Of a DNA stretch of 64,000 nt, positions 45,608-57,378 are shown one piece after another. Numbering within the stretch: the stretch's first letter is position 1; each line of letters opens with the position of its first letter. This DNA comes from Phytophthora quininea (lineage: Eukaryota > Oomycota > Peronosporomycetes > Peronosporales > Peronosporaceae). The position numbers and the translations under genes are program-made. The notes beneath the pieces were generated by a model that saw only the letters and a list, made by a program, of their open reading frames with translations, made no database searches and had not been told where the DNA came from. The DNA is taken from NCBI GenBank assembly GCA_011947345.1, contig JAAVTG010000545.1, positions 62,001-126,000 on the forward strand. Reading direction: 5' to 3'.

Positions 45608-46748
45608 ATGGCGGCTTCTGGAACTGTCGAGGCGCGATACAGACCCCACCACGGCGGATCCTACGGATACGTCCAAGCCTGCCCTCCCAATCTCGGCTTT
45701 TGCCTCGAGGCTGATGGAGAGCGACCCAAGGGCATATCTTCATCTCACGCGTTGCTGCAAGCTGTGACGGCAATTGACTCAGATGACGATGATATTGAGG
45801 TTGGTGGCAATGGCTCCTATTCCCGTGCGGCGCTAGACCCTGTGGGTGGCCTTGACTCGGACGAGAAGGACATCAACGACAAGAATCAGGGCGTCGGGGT
45901 GAAGCGACGAAGTGGTTCTGCAGCCCGCGAGTTGCTAAACGCCGTGCATGACATCGACTCGGAGGGTGATGACGAGTCCGACGGGGTGACGACTTCTCCA
46001 CTACAATGTGTGGTAGTGTCGAATGCTGCGATGGATTTGTGCCCAGCCATCTCCACGAGCGCGCTCGAGTCGGACTCTTCTGAATCGGAGGACGACTCCG
46101 GGTCTGAGGCCGAGGTTTCCAGCAAAGAGAACAGCTCGGACGAGAGTGAGACGACCAACAAGACAAGCGGTGGCCTCCGTCCGTGGTCGTGGGAGACTGA
46201 CTTTCTGCAGGTGGACCAAGTGGACGCTATTATCCGCGCGGATATGGAGGAGCTGGAGGCCAAAAACCCTGGAGGTTTGTCTACCGCTGCCTCGGTGTGC
46301 CGTTCAAGTTCAAGCGGAAGGACGATCCTTTCGACGTCTTCTTTCTGCGCTGGGACGGGTTCTGGCGAGTGCACGGCCGAGCGATCTGGGAGCGCGCGTT
46401 CTGGAAGCCTCTGCAGTCGAGGTCGAGGAATACCACCGCCGTCAACACCGCCAGCATCGAGCCATGCGCGCCTTCAGGGAGCTGGCGACAGATCTTCTGG
46501 AACGGCTCGGAAAGCCATACCGTCGCTGGCTGGGCAAGTCGCTGCATGAAGGGTGGTGGTACCGAACCGAGCCGTTCGCGCTTCGTCGGTTGTTTTTGCG
46601 TGACCGTCGGCTTTATCGCGAGTATTTGGCTGGGCGTGCGCGAGACCGATGGCCTCGAGGGAGAAAATTTTTATTGGAGAGGGGCTTGAAGCCGATGTGG
46701 TGGGCTCCAGAGACCAGCGGCCCGGGGACGGACGACGAGGGAGCTTGA
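45608..46748 (+). CDS. unidentified protein: acidic repeats plus Trp-rich C-terminal domain
   Basis: This would encode about 380 residues from an ATG at 45608, in an open frame that extends upstream. The first half is acidic and Ser-rich and has an internal duplication (ALLQAVTAIDSDDDDIE and ELLNAVHDIDSEGDDESD). The second half is basic and rich in Trp and Arg (PFDVFFLRWDGFWRVHGRAI; RWLGKSLHEGWWYRTEPFAL; LFLRDRRLYREYLAGRARDR). It is spread over three frames, with likely missing bases near 46277 and 46415. I do not recognise the family. The 5' flank overlaps the inverted dispersed repeat, so the gene may belong to, or have been moved by, a transposon. It could be a host gene with a DNA- or RNA-binding domain, but no catalytic motif is seen. 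Confidence 0.5.
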
Positions 46749-47360
46749 AAACGTGTGCGTGTGAGATTGCCTGGCTCGATGAAGCGAAGATGGAGGGTGA
46801 CGGCCCGTTTGGGCTCACTAGTCTTTGGTTTTGGCCATCGTTCCTTTGCTCAAGTTAATGATATTTAGTTTTCAATGTTTGGTAAGTTAGTCGGGCTGTG
46901 CTGTGCTGACCGCAGGCTTTGGGAACCGGGAAGCTGATGCTCGCGAACTTCTGCCAACCGTTAAAGCAATCGCTGCTGTCGCTACGAGAAAATCGTCAGT
47001 GGAGCCTACTGCTGTAATGTCCACGACAACTGCATCATTCAAGTGGAAACTCAATGATTCCCCGTGTATGAAATGCCGAGCCATCGTCAGTTTGAAGCCG
47101 AGGCTGGAGCAGCGACGTGGGTGTTGCACAGCCACTCGGCGACAGACAGCAAACAACTCGTCACTGGGAAGTCGATCTTCGTTCGCTTGCATTTGCTACA
47201 TATCAGTCCGAGACACACACACAGCTAGAGGTAGGCTTGCTTGGAGAGTCTCCGTGGAATTCATTATTCTGCAATTTTCCATCATCTGCTTCAGTGCCAT
47301 TACAACTACAGTTCGAAATCAGCTTGCGTTCGGCGTCTCGAGGTGTATTTGATATGCCAA
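46749..47360. other. no recognisable gene
   Basis: Only short frames are present. The region may include decayed flanks of the transposase-like gene that follows. Confidence 0.45.
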
Positions 47361-49248
47361 CTACTGCAATTTCATTTTCTTGCCTTGGACGCCTCCACTC
47401 CAGCGCGTGCAGCTCAGAAATCTCATTTTCGGCGCCAAATCGCCGACGTTGCCCCCTTCCACAGCGTCTGTATTCAACCAGAAGAAGGGATAGAAATATC
47501 TAGGATTTCTATAGTAGTAGTAACGATACTGCTGCGGAACAAAGAAGTACTTAGCTGCGAAAGACTTCATCTTTTCTCCGAGAGCTCTTTCGTTGGGTGA
47601 CGAGGGAGCTTTACTTCTCCAATCAAAGATTGCCAAATGGTTTGATTTCAAGCCACCAAAGAAGGATGTTCATGTTATCGACCAGAGCGGAAGAGCGCAC
47701 GCGTTCAACTTGCGAACGGCACTGCGGCGCCAAGCTACAACGCGGGCCACAATGTTGTGCAAGTGGCCGGGCAGCAAAAACAGAGCACCAGTTTCTTGTA
47801 GGGAAAAACGATCGAAAGCATGGCCAAGGACATTAGCACAACCTTGGGTTCTGTCCCACGCAATTGTCAAGAAGGCTGAAGCTGATCTCGGCTGGAAGTA
47901 TACCATTGCATGCATCAGTCTGCAGCGTATTCAAGTGATAGAGAAGATGGAGGCTACACAATGCGTCGGCATTCTTAACTTGTGCGCACTCGTCGTTAAA
48001 GTAGACATTTGTTGGATATCGGCTGCTGCGCTTGTCGCGTCGAAGCCTTGCATGAATAACGGCCACGTCGGGCGCGATCTTGTGTTGCCGCCGACGTGGC
48101 CGCCAGCCGATGTGCATGCAATCGGCTCGGGCGACCATGCATGTTAGTCTGGAATTAGCTCTGCAAGGAAGAGAGTTTAGTCACGGATAGCTAAGAGAAG
48201 AATACAAGTGTGATTACCTTGTAGTCTTGGCTGCACTAACAAGTGCCGTTGATCAAGTGACGCGTTGTCGGGGTGGTGTTGGTGGCGGCGGCGCGGCGAA
48301 GTAAGCGTTGGTTGGAGACTTATAGGGGACGACTCAAATTGGAAACTGAACTGTATTTGTGATGTTCTCTTTGCTAGCTACGACATGCATGCCATGAAGG
48401 CGCTTCTTGGGCTTGTCCATGGTGGGTAAGTTTCTTTTTCTTTGCCTATACTAAATTTAAATATAAAATGTTTCCCTTTCCTTTGTTTTCCTAATAGTTG
48501 CCGATGAGTGCTCGGCACTCAAGTGGCGAGTGCCTACCGTGCGCTCCTGGCCTCACAAGCCAGGCTGGTGCACGGCGGCCGTGGCACTTGGCCGCTGGCG
48601 TGCAGGTCAGCACGCTAGGAAGAAGTTGGCCCGGGCGTGCTGACCTGCAGACACCCGCCCTGACACGCGTCCTCTAAAAACATTGTTTCAACTGTTTGTA
48701 ATGTCAGCGACGACAAAGTTGTGGGTGATCAGATTACTATTTAAGTAATCAGCAGAATGTCGAGCACGACCAAAGGGAGCCACGGAAATGCCACCGCCAA
48801 CATCTTCAGCTTGCTGCAATATTTTCAAGCTGGTTGGTTTCCACGATAACGGCAGTGTCATTTTACGTGTCAGGAATAACCTTTTGGGAACGTGTTGATC
48901 CGGTGCTTGCAAAGCAGTATAGCTCTTGATAAAGCTCGAAACAAATCTGTGTTGGGCAATGACTTCACTGATGTGGGTGCCTTTCTCCAGCGGCATAATT
49001 TGCTTGTCGTCGGCAGCAAGATCGGGTTGCTGGAGCAATAAACCCAAGCGAACGCAACAGTCACAAACATCTCTGCAGTTTGTGGTGACGGCGGTGAACC
49101 GAACTCGCCCAGGGTGTATAGGCGCAGCGCACTTCGGACGACGTCCAGAGACCAGATCCAGGTAGCTTCCCGGTTGAGATCCTTGGCCCACGTGAAATAC
49201 CCCAGGACCAGCGATCTGATCCTGGTCGGCGTGTGCTCCTTGTGGCAA
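47361..49248 (-). pseudogene. decayed transposase-like gene carrying a solo LTR
   Basis: Reading on the minus strand, frames from 49248 to 48688 (DKQIMPLEKGTHISEVIAQH; ADYLNSNLITHNFVVADI) and from 48138 to 47361 (YFNDECAQVKNADALCSLHL; LLDNCVGQNPR; LFLLPGHLHNIVARVVAW) give pieces of one protein in changing frames. DNCxGQN with the later LPGHxHN..R.VAW is a pattern I associate with a multi-copy oomycete transposon protein with a DDE-like core. Family naming is tentative. The gene is broken by frameshifts, stops and the insertion of a Gypsy solo LTR at 48266-48665, so it is certainly inactive. Confidence 0.55.
48266..48665 (-). mobile_element. solo LTR of the Gypsy family, inverted
   Basis: About 400 bp matching the LTRs at 36131 and 42315 in reverse orientation but clearly diverged (for example ATAAAATGTTTCCCTTTCC against ATAAAACGTTTCTTTTTCC on the compared strands). 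The target duplication CGCGT is intact on both sides (48261-48265 and 48666-48670). It is left over from recombination between the two LTRs of an older insertion. Confidence 0.9.
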
Positions 49249-50308
49249 TCCCCTTACGGTCCGTTTAATCTGGAGTATCCACCCACCTGACTCAGGCAGA
49301 AAAAGTTAAATATGAGGCTGGTTCTGATACTCACTTCCCCGGAACGCTGTTCCTAGCGAGAACCAAGTCAAAACACCACCACACAAGGTTAATTACACCA
49401 CAATATATATATACAAGTTCCTTATTCTTTAACTTTGGCCCTGGCACTGGGCCAGAAACGTCGGGTGCTGTTGAGTAGGTCTTCCTGGATCACCCGACGA
49501 CAGTATCCAGGTACTCAGACGTATTACAACGCGTACCACCTCCTTTTAGATCTGAAACACAAACACTTGGACTAGGAGGACTTTCGAGTTCAAAGCAGAT
49601 AGCAGTCGTTATATGCGGTAGTCAAAGCAGGCGAAGACTCAGGAGGGCGACTACAGATAGCCCCCACGAACCCTTGTTAACATGAAATGGAACACCCTGC
49701 CCACACTTCCAGGTGACCAACTGGGATATGGAATAGATGGACTTGGTTTTGCCGAGCGCCCCACCTAATTTGGACTTGATCTAGGTGGAGCTCTCACGGA
49801 CGACCAGTCCTAGCCGGGCGTGTCCTCACTGGATAAGCTTTCCGCAACAGTCGACGCCTGAGACCCCACGGGGATCAACAGGCACTTGTGCTTTAGACGG
49901 CAAATTGAGCTCTGTTTATGGTTTAACCTAATTACTATGGAAATTTACCTTGTGCGCTGATTTGACGTGGTTTTTGTATGAAAACTTGGGGCCAGCGGTT
50001 TTAGATTTTGCGACCCTCTGCGACAGTGACCTTCGAGTAGGCAACCCTTGGTTTGGCGACTCTTCGATTAATATCTTGAAAGATATGGCGTGAAATTGTC
50101 GTAGAGGCCTGGGGTTTTACCTTCATAAGCCCAGGTGCCTGATCCAGGTGGTACGATCCAGGTGCAACTTGTGATGGTAGCTGACGCAGGGCACCGTGAC
50201 GTAAGACCACTTGACGCGACAATGCGACCCTGAAAAATCTTTGGATCAGTGTACCAGTCTCAGGTAATCTCTGATCCAAGTAGCCTAGTCCAGGTATCAT
50301 GACCCAGG
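49249..50308. other. transposon flank rich in CCAGGT words, no gene
   Basis: The GATCCAGGT/CCTGGATC word recurs (about 49154, 49470, 49508, 50130, 50146, 50158, 50290). No coding region is recognised. It may include the left end of the pogo-like element and other LTR-like remains. Confidence 0.5.
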
Positions 50309-50336
50309 TACACCGACGGACAGAATGCAACAGCCA
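50309..50336 (+). repeat. left 28-bp inverted repeat of the pogo-like element
   Basis: The sequence starting TACACCGACGGACAGAATGC is the exact reverse complement of 51951-51978. Confidence 0.9.
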
Positions 50337-50476
50337 GCAAAACTCGACGAAAAACGGGCAAAAAGCGATATGGACTGTGCGACCATCTTTGTTTTTAACC
50401 AATCAAACTACTCAAAGTGTTGCGTCGCAACGCTAAATCACAGTTGTTATTCTGAGCCATTCACTTGGCAAAATAG

Positions 50477-51848
50477 ATGCAGCGTCTAAGCCCCCGCGGA
50501 GCCTCCACCACCCGACAGAGCGCTGCAGCAGCCACAGGAGATCGCCATTGCGGCACTCCTCGGCGAGGTTTTCTCTCGGCCAAAACAGCGGAGGATGCAC
50601 TACAGCATGAAGCAGAAGCGACACGCACTCCTAGCCACCGAAGGTCTCAGTCAGCGCCAGGCACCCAGGGCTCAAAAATTCCTCGGAGGACGCTAGTTTC
50701 GTGGCGGAAAATCGAGGACGACATTTTTGCCTTTCGAGGCAGTGAGGAGACACTCTCAAGAGCGCCTGGTCGTCCTGAGATCATCCCGTTTAGAGTAGAA
50801 CTCGTCACCTACATGAAGGACACACGGCGTAAATCCTTACCACTCACCGCGTCGATGATGGCGGCCTACGTACGTCAGGAGCACTCTGATTGGTTGGAGG
50901 AGTATGCAAAGGCAAAGAAGGATGAAGTCACCGCGTATCAATCTATTTTGAGGTTGCTGCAACGTTTTGCATATCGGCACGGGTTCACGCAGCGCACGCC
51001 GCATGGCTTGAAGGTAAAAACTATTGAAAATGGTATGATACTAAATTGTAACTAAATGAATTTATTTGGCATTCTTATAGGAAAAACAGGAGAACTTACT
51101 AGAAGTGCATGAGGATTTTGCTAAGCTTTTCAAGGCTAATTACAGCAGCTACGCCGCTAGCGAAGTCTTTAACTGTGATGAGACTGGCATCTACTTTGAT
51201 GCACCGCCAGGCAAGATTTTGGCCGAGAAGGGACAGTCATCAGCTATTACTGCTCAGCAGAAAAATTCTGCTCGCCTGACCGCAATTTGTACGATTCGTA
51301 CTGACGGGATAAAGCTGCCACTGCTTTTTAGATTGCGTGGAGAGCAAAATGGAACGATAGAAAAGGAAGAACTACCGACATACCCTCCAGGTGAGTCACA
51401 GTTTTTATTTTTTTAAACCAGCTTGCTAATTTTATTTTAAGGGCATGTTTATACTGTGCAGACTAAAGCCTGGATGGACACACAGGTGTGGAAGTTTTAC
51501 CTACGCTCCTTACTCAAGCTGCATATTACACGTTCTGCTTTGCTGCTCGTGGATAACTTAGAATGCCATGTATCAGGTGAATCCGAGGCGATTGTCTCGG
51601 AGGAGCTTATGGCAGTTCTCCAGCCGTTGCCAAAAAATGCTACATCCGTGTGCCAGCCCTTAGACGTCGGTATCATGGGGCCATTAAGGGCGAAGCTCAA
51701 GGCGCTATGGCTATTCGAGAACTCTACAGCTACGACTGCTAAGGAAAAACGGGTAGCTACAATAAAGCGTGCAATTGCCGCTTGGGAATCCATCAAAGCT
51801 GACACTGTCACCAGGGCTTTTAACAAACCACTCAAAACCGAGTTATAG
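50477..51848 (+). CDS. pogo-like transposase (CENP-B HTH plus DDE_1), apparently intact
   Basis: Exons 50477-51013, 51081-51390 and 51442-51848 join in frame across two GT-AG introns (67 and 51 bp), giving about 417 residues without a stop. A basic N-terminal region precedes a helix-turn-helix part (MMAAYVRQEHSDWLEEYAKA; RLLQRFAYRHGFTQR). The DDE_1 core has its first Asp in FNCDETGIYF, the second in LLLVDNLECH and the third in CQPLDVGIMGPLRAK. Such enzymes cut and paste their element at TA sites. Nearly every other transposon here is degraded, so an intact copy suggests recent activity or selection. Splice sites are inferred from phase and consensus. Adjacent inverted repeats support element membership. 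Confidence 0.85.
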
Positions 51849-51950
51849 CGCAAAATACAGCTGCCTTTAATTTTTGCCCAAACTCTTACTAATTCGTTAC
51901 TTGAAATAAAAGGCTATGATCACTGGACAGCTGTTGACCCGACGGGAGAG

Positions 51951-51978
51951 TGGCTGTTGCATTCTGTCCGTCGGTGTA
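51951..51978 (-). repeat. right 28-bp inverted repeat of the pogo-like element
   Basis: Exact reverse complement of 50309-50336. Confidence 0.9.
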
Positions 51979-52303
51979 GCACTTGTGATGTCTGATCCAG
52001 ATATTGATAACTTGAGGATCCGTATAGCTCGATAATATGACTCGGCTCAGGTCCAAAACTTCTGTTCCGGGGCGAAACACATAAGTTTTACCTGGATCCG
52101 GACTCAGTTGACCTGGTCCAGGTCAAAGTGTTCTGGATCACTATGGTGACGCCCTGTGTCACTCCCCAGATTCAAGTTGAACTCCGCAATCCCGCATCCA
52201 CTGTTGATAAATCTGGCCAATCAGCGGTCAGATTCAGGGTCAGCCGCAAAACGGTAGAATTGCATCGTGTCAGTTCACGGATACAGAGCTTGGTTCGGAC
52301 GAA

Positions 52304-52575
52304 ATGGATGCGGCCAAAGTGGAGGACAAGACATTGGCGGCTGCGAGGAAGTACGAAGAAGCGATTCGTCAGGTGACCGATGCCGGGTATACGCTATTGC
52401 GTGACGCGCACCATGACGTCTTTGCAGCCATGTACTCGAACAACGACCTCGATGCGAAGACCCCAAGATAGTGCCGAACTTGGACCTGGTGCCGAGAGTG
52501 GAGGACGACACGGTGCTCTGTGCCCATGGTCACGGCCGGATCTGTCTCGGCGTCAATGTTGCACAAACAGGCTGA
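52304..52575 (+). CDS. small unidentified open frame, probably a fragment
   Basis: From an ATG at 52304 the frame encodes a helical piece (KVEDKTLAAARKYEEAIRQV; HHDVFAAMYSNNDLDAKTP) up to a TAG at 52469. One missing base in the CCCC run at 52461-52464 would extend it through VPNLDLVPRVEDDTVLC to about 52575. Composition looks coding, but I recognise no family. It could be part of a gag or a host gene remnant. Confidence 0.35.
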
Positions 52576-53995
52576 TGAGATGCTGCAGCAGTGGCTGAGC
52601 TACAGTGTTAATTGAGTTGCCGTAGCGATGCACCAGAGCACCAAGAAGGCGATGACCGAGGGCTCCCTCACAAAACTATTGCTGGTTCAACGCAACGTGT
52701 GGTGTTGTAAATAGCATAAAAGCACGTCAGATGTGGTTTTCACGCAGCCAACCAACCACAAATCGCCGAGTCCAGGGTTGGCGAAAGGTGGCCTACGCGG
52801 GCTTAATGCCCCCAGCGGTTCGGCCTTCCGGGACAGCGGTGTCTCGCGCCCGTCAAATGTCGCGCCAACCAAGTCCTTGTTCCAGAGGCCTGCCTGAGCG
52901 AGGCAGCCACCTTTGCTTGTCCTCTTAAGCCCAAGTCCCTGCACCTAGCAGACGAGTACGGGGCGTCGAGCAGATCGCTCGACTAAAATTTTTGCGATGT
53001 CCATTCTGGAGCCCGTCGGCTCGTCCTCGGCGAGGCTTTAACCTTCTTCACGCGCACCCTTCCCGGGCCAACCGTGTACTCTTGGCGCTGCCAGTTGGTC
53101 GTTCCCCACAAACCTAAGTTTATCGGGGACCAACGGCAGGCATAATCATCTGTGCCCTGTGCAGTGACTTACCAAAAAGTATGCAGGTGTCTTAGACAAG
53201 AAAAACTCTGCTCTGTTCATATCTGTTAGCCCAAAGGGCTTCTCGTAAGTGGTTTCCTATAGTTCCTGTACAAATATGCAGTGAAATGAAGGAGTTTCGC
53301 TGAAGTTGATCACTCCAATCATTATTCTCGCGGGTAGTCCCGTTGGTTCCGCAGAAAGATTCGCTACGCACGCTGAGCTGGCCATATGGCTTCTGCGCCG
53401 CCTTCAAGGGTGCCCGTGCGGCCTCTGCGGGTGAGTAGAGTCTTGTTCATGTCAGGTATGTTTCTTCGGGTGCTCACTTCTGGTTTAATGTAGCTTGCCG
53501 AGCTCGAGGTTGTCCTTGGCGAGGCTTCTTCCCAGTTGACACCTTGCCCGCGTTCTCGCACGAGTGGTATAGCGGGATTTATCAAAATCCGCCCTCATTG
53601 CGCTCATACACCGACTAATGGAGGGGTCGATATCCGTGGGGATGCTGACGTTGCGCTCACCTTGTGTACCCGTCGGCGGGCTGGATATGCTCTCCGGGCG
53701 TTTCGGGGATGCTTGATCCATCGTGATCGAAAGTTCTGGCGGGACGTGGGGGTAAGCAGCGTGGGAATCTTCACTCTGCGTCCCTAAGTAATTACCAGAC
53801 CAGTAATTGCTTGGATCTACTTGGATCTGGGCTCTACGATTACTTGCAACAAAAGAAGCGGAAGAACTGACTTCAGATGGTACAGGTTGCTGAAGAGGAA
53901 TAACCAAGGTACCACAAAGTTTACCACCCCTCAATGACGGTGCAGGTTGAGGGTGAGAAAGAAATCTGACACACTAATTGCATATTCTTCATTTT
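52576..53995. other. transposon-derived region without a supported gene
   Basis: A minus-strand open frame at 53485-53934 (Ser/Pro-rich, for example DQASPKRPESISSPPTGTQG) may be gag-like text. The stretch 53160-53200 and its surroundings look like LTR or untranslated sequence of a retroelement. Nothing firmer can be said. Confidence 0.4.
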
Positions 53996-56440
53996 TTACG
54001 CACCGAAATGAACGGAAGAAGAGCGCTCTTGCGAGGCACTCGGATGAGCAGCAGGCTTAACGTAACGTCGCTGCTGATGCCAACACTGCATGCCAGTCCC
54101 CGAAGCAGCCTCAGACGAATCGTCATCGCTCTCGTGACAAGATTTGTCAGAACGCCTCACAGCAGACTCGCCGGAAGCAGAGTCATCGCTGTAACCTTGT
54201 TTTTCCGAGCTTGAGTCATCACTGCTGTCACCACCAACCCCGGCGGATCCATCCTTCTCATCGTCCGAACCATGACTCGACGACTCAGTATCCTCACATT
54301 CGTCGCTTGAGCGCACTTCACGGTTGTCGAGAGGTTCCTGCGCCGGTGACCAGAAAACTTCCAACGAACCACGATTCGCTGGGACAGGCACATCCGGAGG
54401 AAGCTTGGGCGGATCATCGTCGTTAAGACCAACGTTAAGCCTAATAGCCTTCTTTGCTGTAGCTACCTTGAACGATTTTGGCACGAATACTCTTCTGCCG
54501 GCGTTATGGACCCGAAAGCACGTGGTATAAGGGTGCTCGGCTGGACGACAAGTCCGCCAGCATCTCCACGGTTCAGGTTGATTGACATCAGACATGACGC
54601 TGGTCCAGTCAGCGGAAGACGGATACCATGGAAGATTAACCAGTGAGTACATGGGGACCGAAGGTTCAAAACACAGCTCCGTATCCAAACTAAGAGCTGC
54701 ACCATCATCTGAATGTTGAGTGACAGCACCATAGAGGACCGAGCTGACCGCCTTCTGGACTTGCCGAAGTAGGTCTTCCTGACGTTTACGATCGGCTCGG
54801 TGAGCCATCCAAGTGCTGTATCCCGCCACATGACAGATTTGATAACGGCATGTGATTTCCTCATAACCGACCCACTTTACCTTGAAAATCCTCAAGGTGG
54901 GTTGATTGCTCGTCGAATGAGATAGCTTGTCATCGAGTGTTGCTTCTGCCTAGTATTGCCCCGCCATTTTGTCGGGGACCCACCCATCTATCCTCTGGGA
55001 GTAGTTCATCATCAAACTCAAGTAGTTCGTTTCACTTGCTAATCTGACGTTGGGTCTACATTCTATGTCTGAAACATTCTTAAGTCGAGACACATGCACC
55101 ACAGGGTAGAAGAGGTAGCCACTTCGATCAGGCAATTCGAGTTCGTACGCAAATACCTGGACTTTCTTCTTCATTCTGAAGGGCCCATGCCATCGATGAG
55201 CTAATTTCTTTTTATCCCGGATTTTACACGTTCCATGAACAACCAGACTAGATCTCCATTTTCAAACAAGGGCTGATGTCTTCCGTTGGATAGTGGACTC
55301 TTCTCCACTAGTGGCTTCCCGCAACTGGACTCGACGAGTTTTGCTTGCTGTTCTCGCTGACTCAAGGTGTTATTATGCCCTTCTGCGCGTCGATTCTTTT
55401 CCGCTAGCTGGTAGTTTTTGCTAGTCGCAGAGCGATCTCCCGCTGTCGATTTGCCTTCCGCCGCCACCCTACTGCATCAATTGATTCATGGGTAGAGGCC
55501 TGTTGAATCGGGGTTGTCATAACCTTCACAGTGGGCTGAGCGTCCCAGCCATGAACAAGATAAAACAGAGTTTCTCGTCGAGTCGAATCTCGGGAGTTGT
55601 TGATGACGTGCACCATCTTTTAGCGATATCATCTTAATCTGCTTGCGATGGGTCCTTAACATCTACTCTAACCGTTTGAATCATGGTTTTGACGCTACGC
55701 CCTTGTTGACCGTTGGCTTGTGATTGGGTAACTGAGTGTGGCTCTCGATCTTGACGGCATCATTTCGGAAAACGCCTGGAACACTTCACTCATAAAGCTG
55801 GGGTCTCTGTCGCGCCTGATTAAGGACGAAACTCTGAACCTCCGGAAAACATACTCTTCAAATGCTTTTGCTACATCTAGTGCTTCAGCGTCATTCATAG
55901 CTTTAGCGATCACGTAACGAGAGAAATGGGCCTGGAACAACAGTAAAGCTGTGTTTCCTCGTCGAGACTTAGGAATGGAAATGACAAAATCCATTGATAC
56001 CACTTGAAATGGTCGTTCAGATACAACATTGCCCGGTGAGTATCCCTTGATGTGGGGCTTGCTTTTGCTGCAGTGCTGCAGTCTTCACACGTCTGGACAT
56101 GTTGTACTACATCAGCACATAATCCTATCCAGTAATAGTCTGTCTTCACGCGATAATATGTCCTGACAATACCTTGGTGACCTCCTTCAATGGAGTTGTG
56201 GCAATTTCTCAGCACTTCGTCGATCATGATGGTAGGTACGACTAATCTGAGCTTCAACCCATTTTCTTCCTCGTCGAAAACCAACGTAATACAAGACATC
56301 ATCCTCGCTGGGCACAAACATATCCCATATATTACCAGCTTCGTTAGGTTTTCGTCGAGTCAGGTTCCCAAATCGTCCATGTAGGTACTTCTTTAGGTCA
56401 GCCCACGTGGCTTCCTCATTCTGTGCTCTTCATATGCTGT
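53996..56440 (-). pseudogene. decayed Gypsy pol fragment (integrase to chromodomain)
   Basis: On the minus strand, pieces follow in order: an integrase zinc finger (NCHNSIEGGHQGIVRTYYRV; HVQTCEDCSTAAK), an integrase core (MVSMDFVISIPKSRRGNTAL; SSLIRRDRDPSFMSEVFQ), the integrase C-terminal part (YPVVHVSRLKNVSD near 55100) and a chromodomain start (RIFKVKWVGYEEITCRYQI). A long acidic Ser-rich tail ends at 53996. It is broken by many stops and shifts, and reverse transcriptase and gag are absent. It belongs to a different, older Gypsy lineage than the intact element at 36131. Confidence 0.75.
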
Positions 56441-56707
56441 TGCGGTGATCAGCTTGTATGATGGAAGGGTCTATATCACCCGCATCCGGCCACCTGTATT
56501 CATCGACTTCAGTGTTCCTTTGGTCTGGAACACGCCGAGTCAAAAAAAAAGGGGGGCTTCCTACTCGATCTGTTCTCGGTGGCTAATTCCAAATCTGGTT
56601 GAGTTTCGTCAAGGTCACCCCTTTGTTATCTCTCATCAGCCTGGGTTTTCGCGAGGTCTCGTCGAGTTTCCCCTTAGTTAATACTGTCATCTTGGGGTTA
56701 TCATCTT

Positions 56708-57206
56708 ATGTATCAGTCAGCTCAAGCAGATTCTTCTGCGGCCTCTGGTACTGCTGGCTGCGGCGGTTTTTTCGCGCCTGCTGCGTCTCCCGCAGCTCCC
56801 GTTAATCCGACGCAGATTCATCGTGGGGGCACTTGATGAGTTAGTAAAGCGCTCGGTAGAATCGTCGTTGAATGAGTTCGCTGCGTTGTTAGATGATAAG
56901 CTCGCGCGAATGACGAAGTCGGTGTTTCACCAAGCTGTCCACCCTCCAGCCATCGTGGATCGAGATTTCGAAGCTCCTCTGGAGCGTCCTGGAAACCTCG
57001 CTGAAGTCTGCGCGCAGTCCGTATCCGGAGTGATTCCTCCTGTTGACCTCGACAACTTGGTGGGTCATCTGCAGGCAGATTCGGAAGCTGCTCGCGTGAA
57101 GGTGGCCGCGGTCCAACGCACGCTAAACACCGAGATCGGTATGAAGGAAAACGCACAGCTGATTGCATCACACGCGACGGCCGAACTGGCGCATCTCAAG
57201 CGATAG
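56708..57206 (+). pseudogene. gag-like coiled-coil open frame
   Basis: An ATG at 56708 starts a Ser/Ala-rich stretch that shifts frame near 56825 into a helical region (GALDELVKRSVESSLNEFAA; LVGHLQADSEAARVKVAAV), ending at 57206. The layout resembles the N-terminus of some oomycete retroelement gag proteins, but no zinc knuckle is present. This is a tentative call. Confidence 0.3.
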
Positions 57207-57378
57207 CTCCGTAGCGATCTTCCCTTTGAAGACTTCACGCTCACGCTTAATCTGTCGCTCTTGTTCATGGATAGACTTGTCACGCGCATTACCCAGAAGC
57301 TTCAGCGAGTTTTCGGTGTCCGACAGACGCCCCAACTTCTCGTCCACTGCCATCCTATCTTTTACAACAGCAGCAGCT

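Larger units (their letters stand above)
50309..51978 (+). mobile_element. pogo-like (Tc1/mariner superfamily) DNA transposon, minimum extent
   Basis: A three-exon transposase lies between perfect 28-bp inverted repeats, about 140 bp before its start and 100 bp after its stop. The true ends probably lie further out (about 50,100 and 52,140), in the CCAGGT/ACCTGG-rich arms that also resemble each other in inverted orientation. The terminal TA duplication was not identified. Confidence 0.75.
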
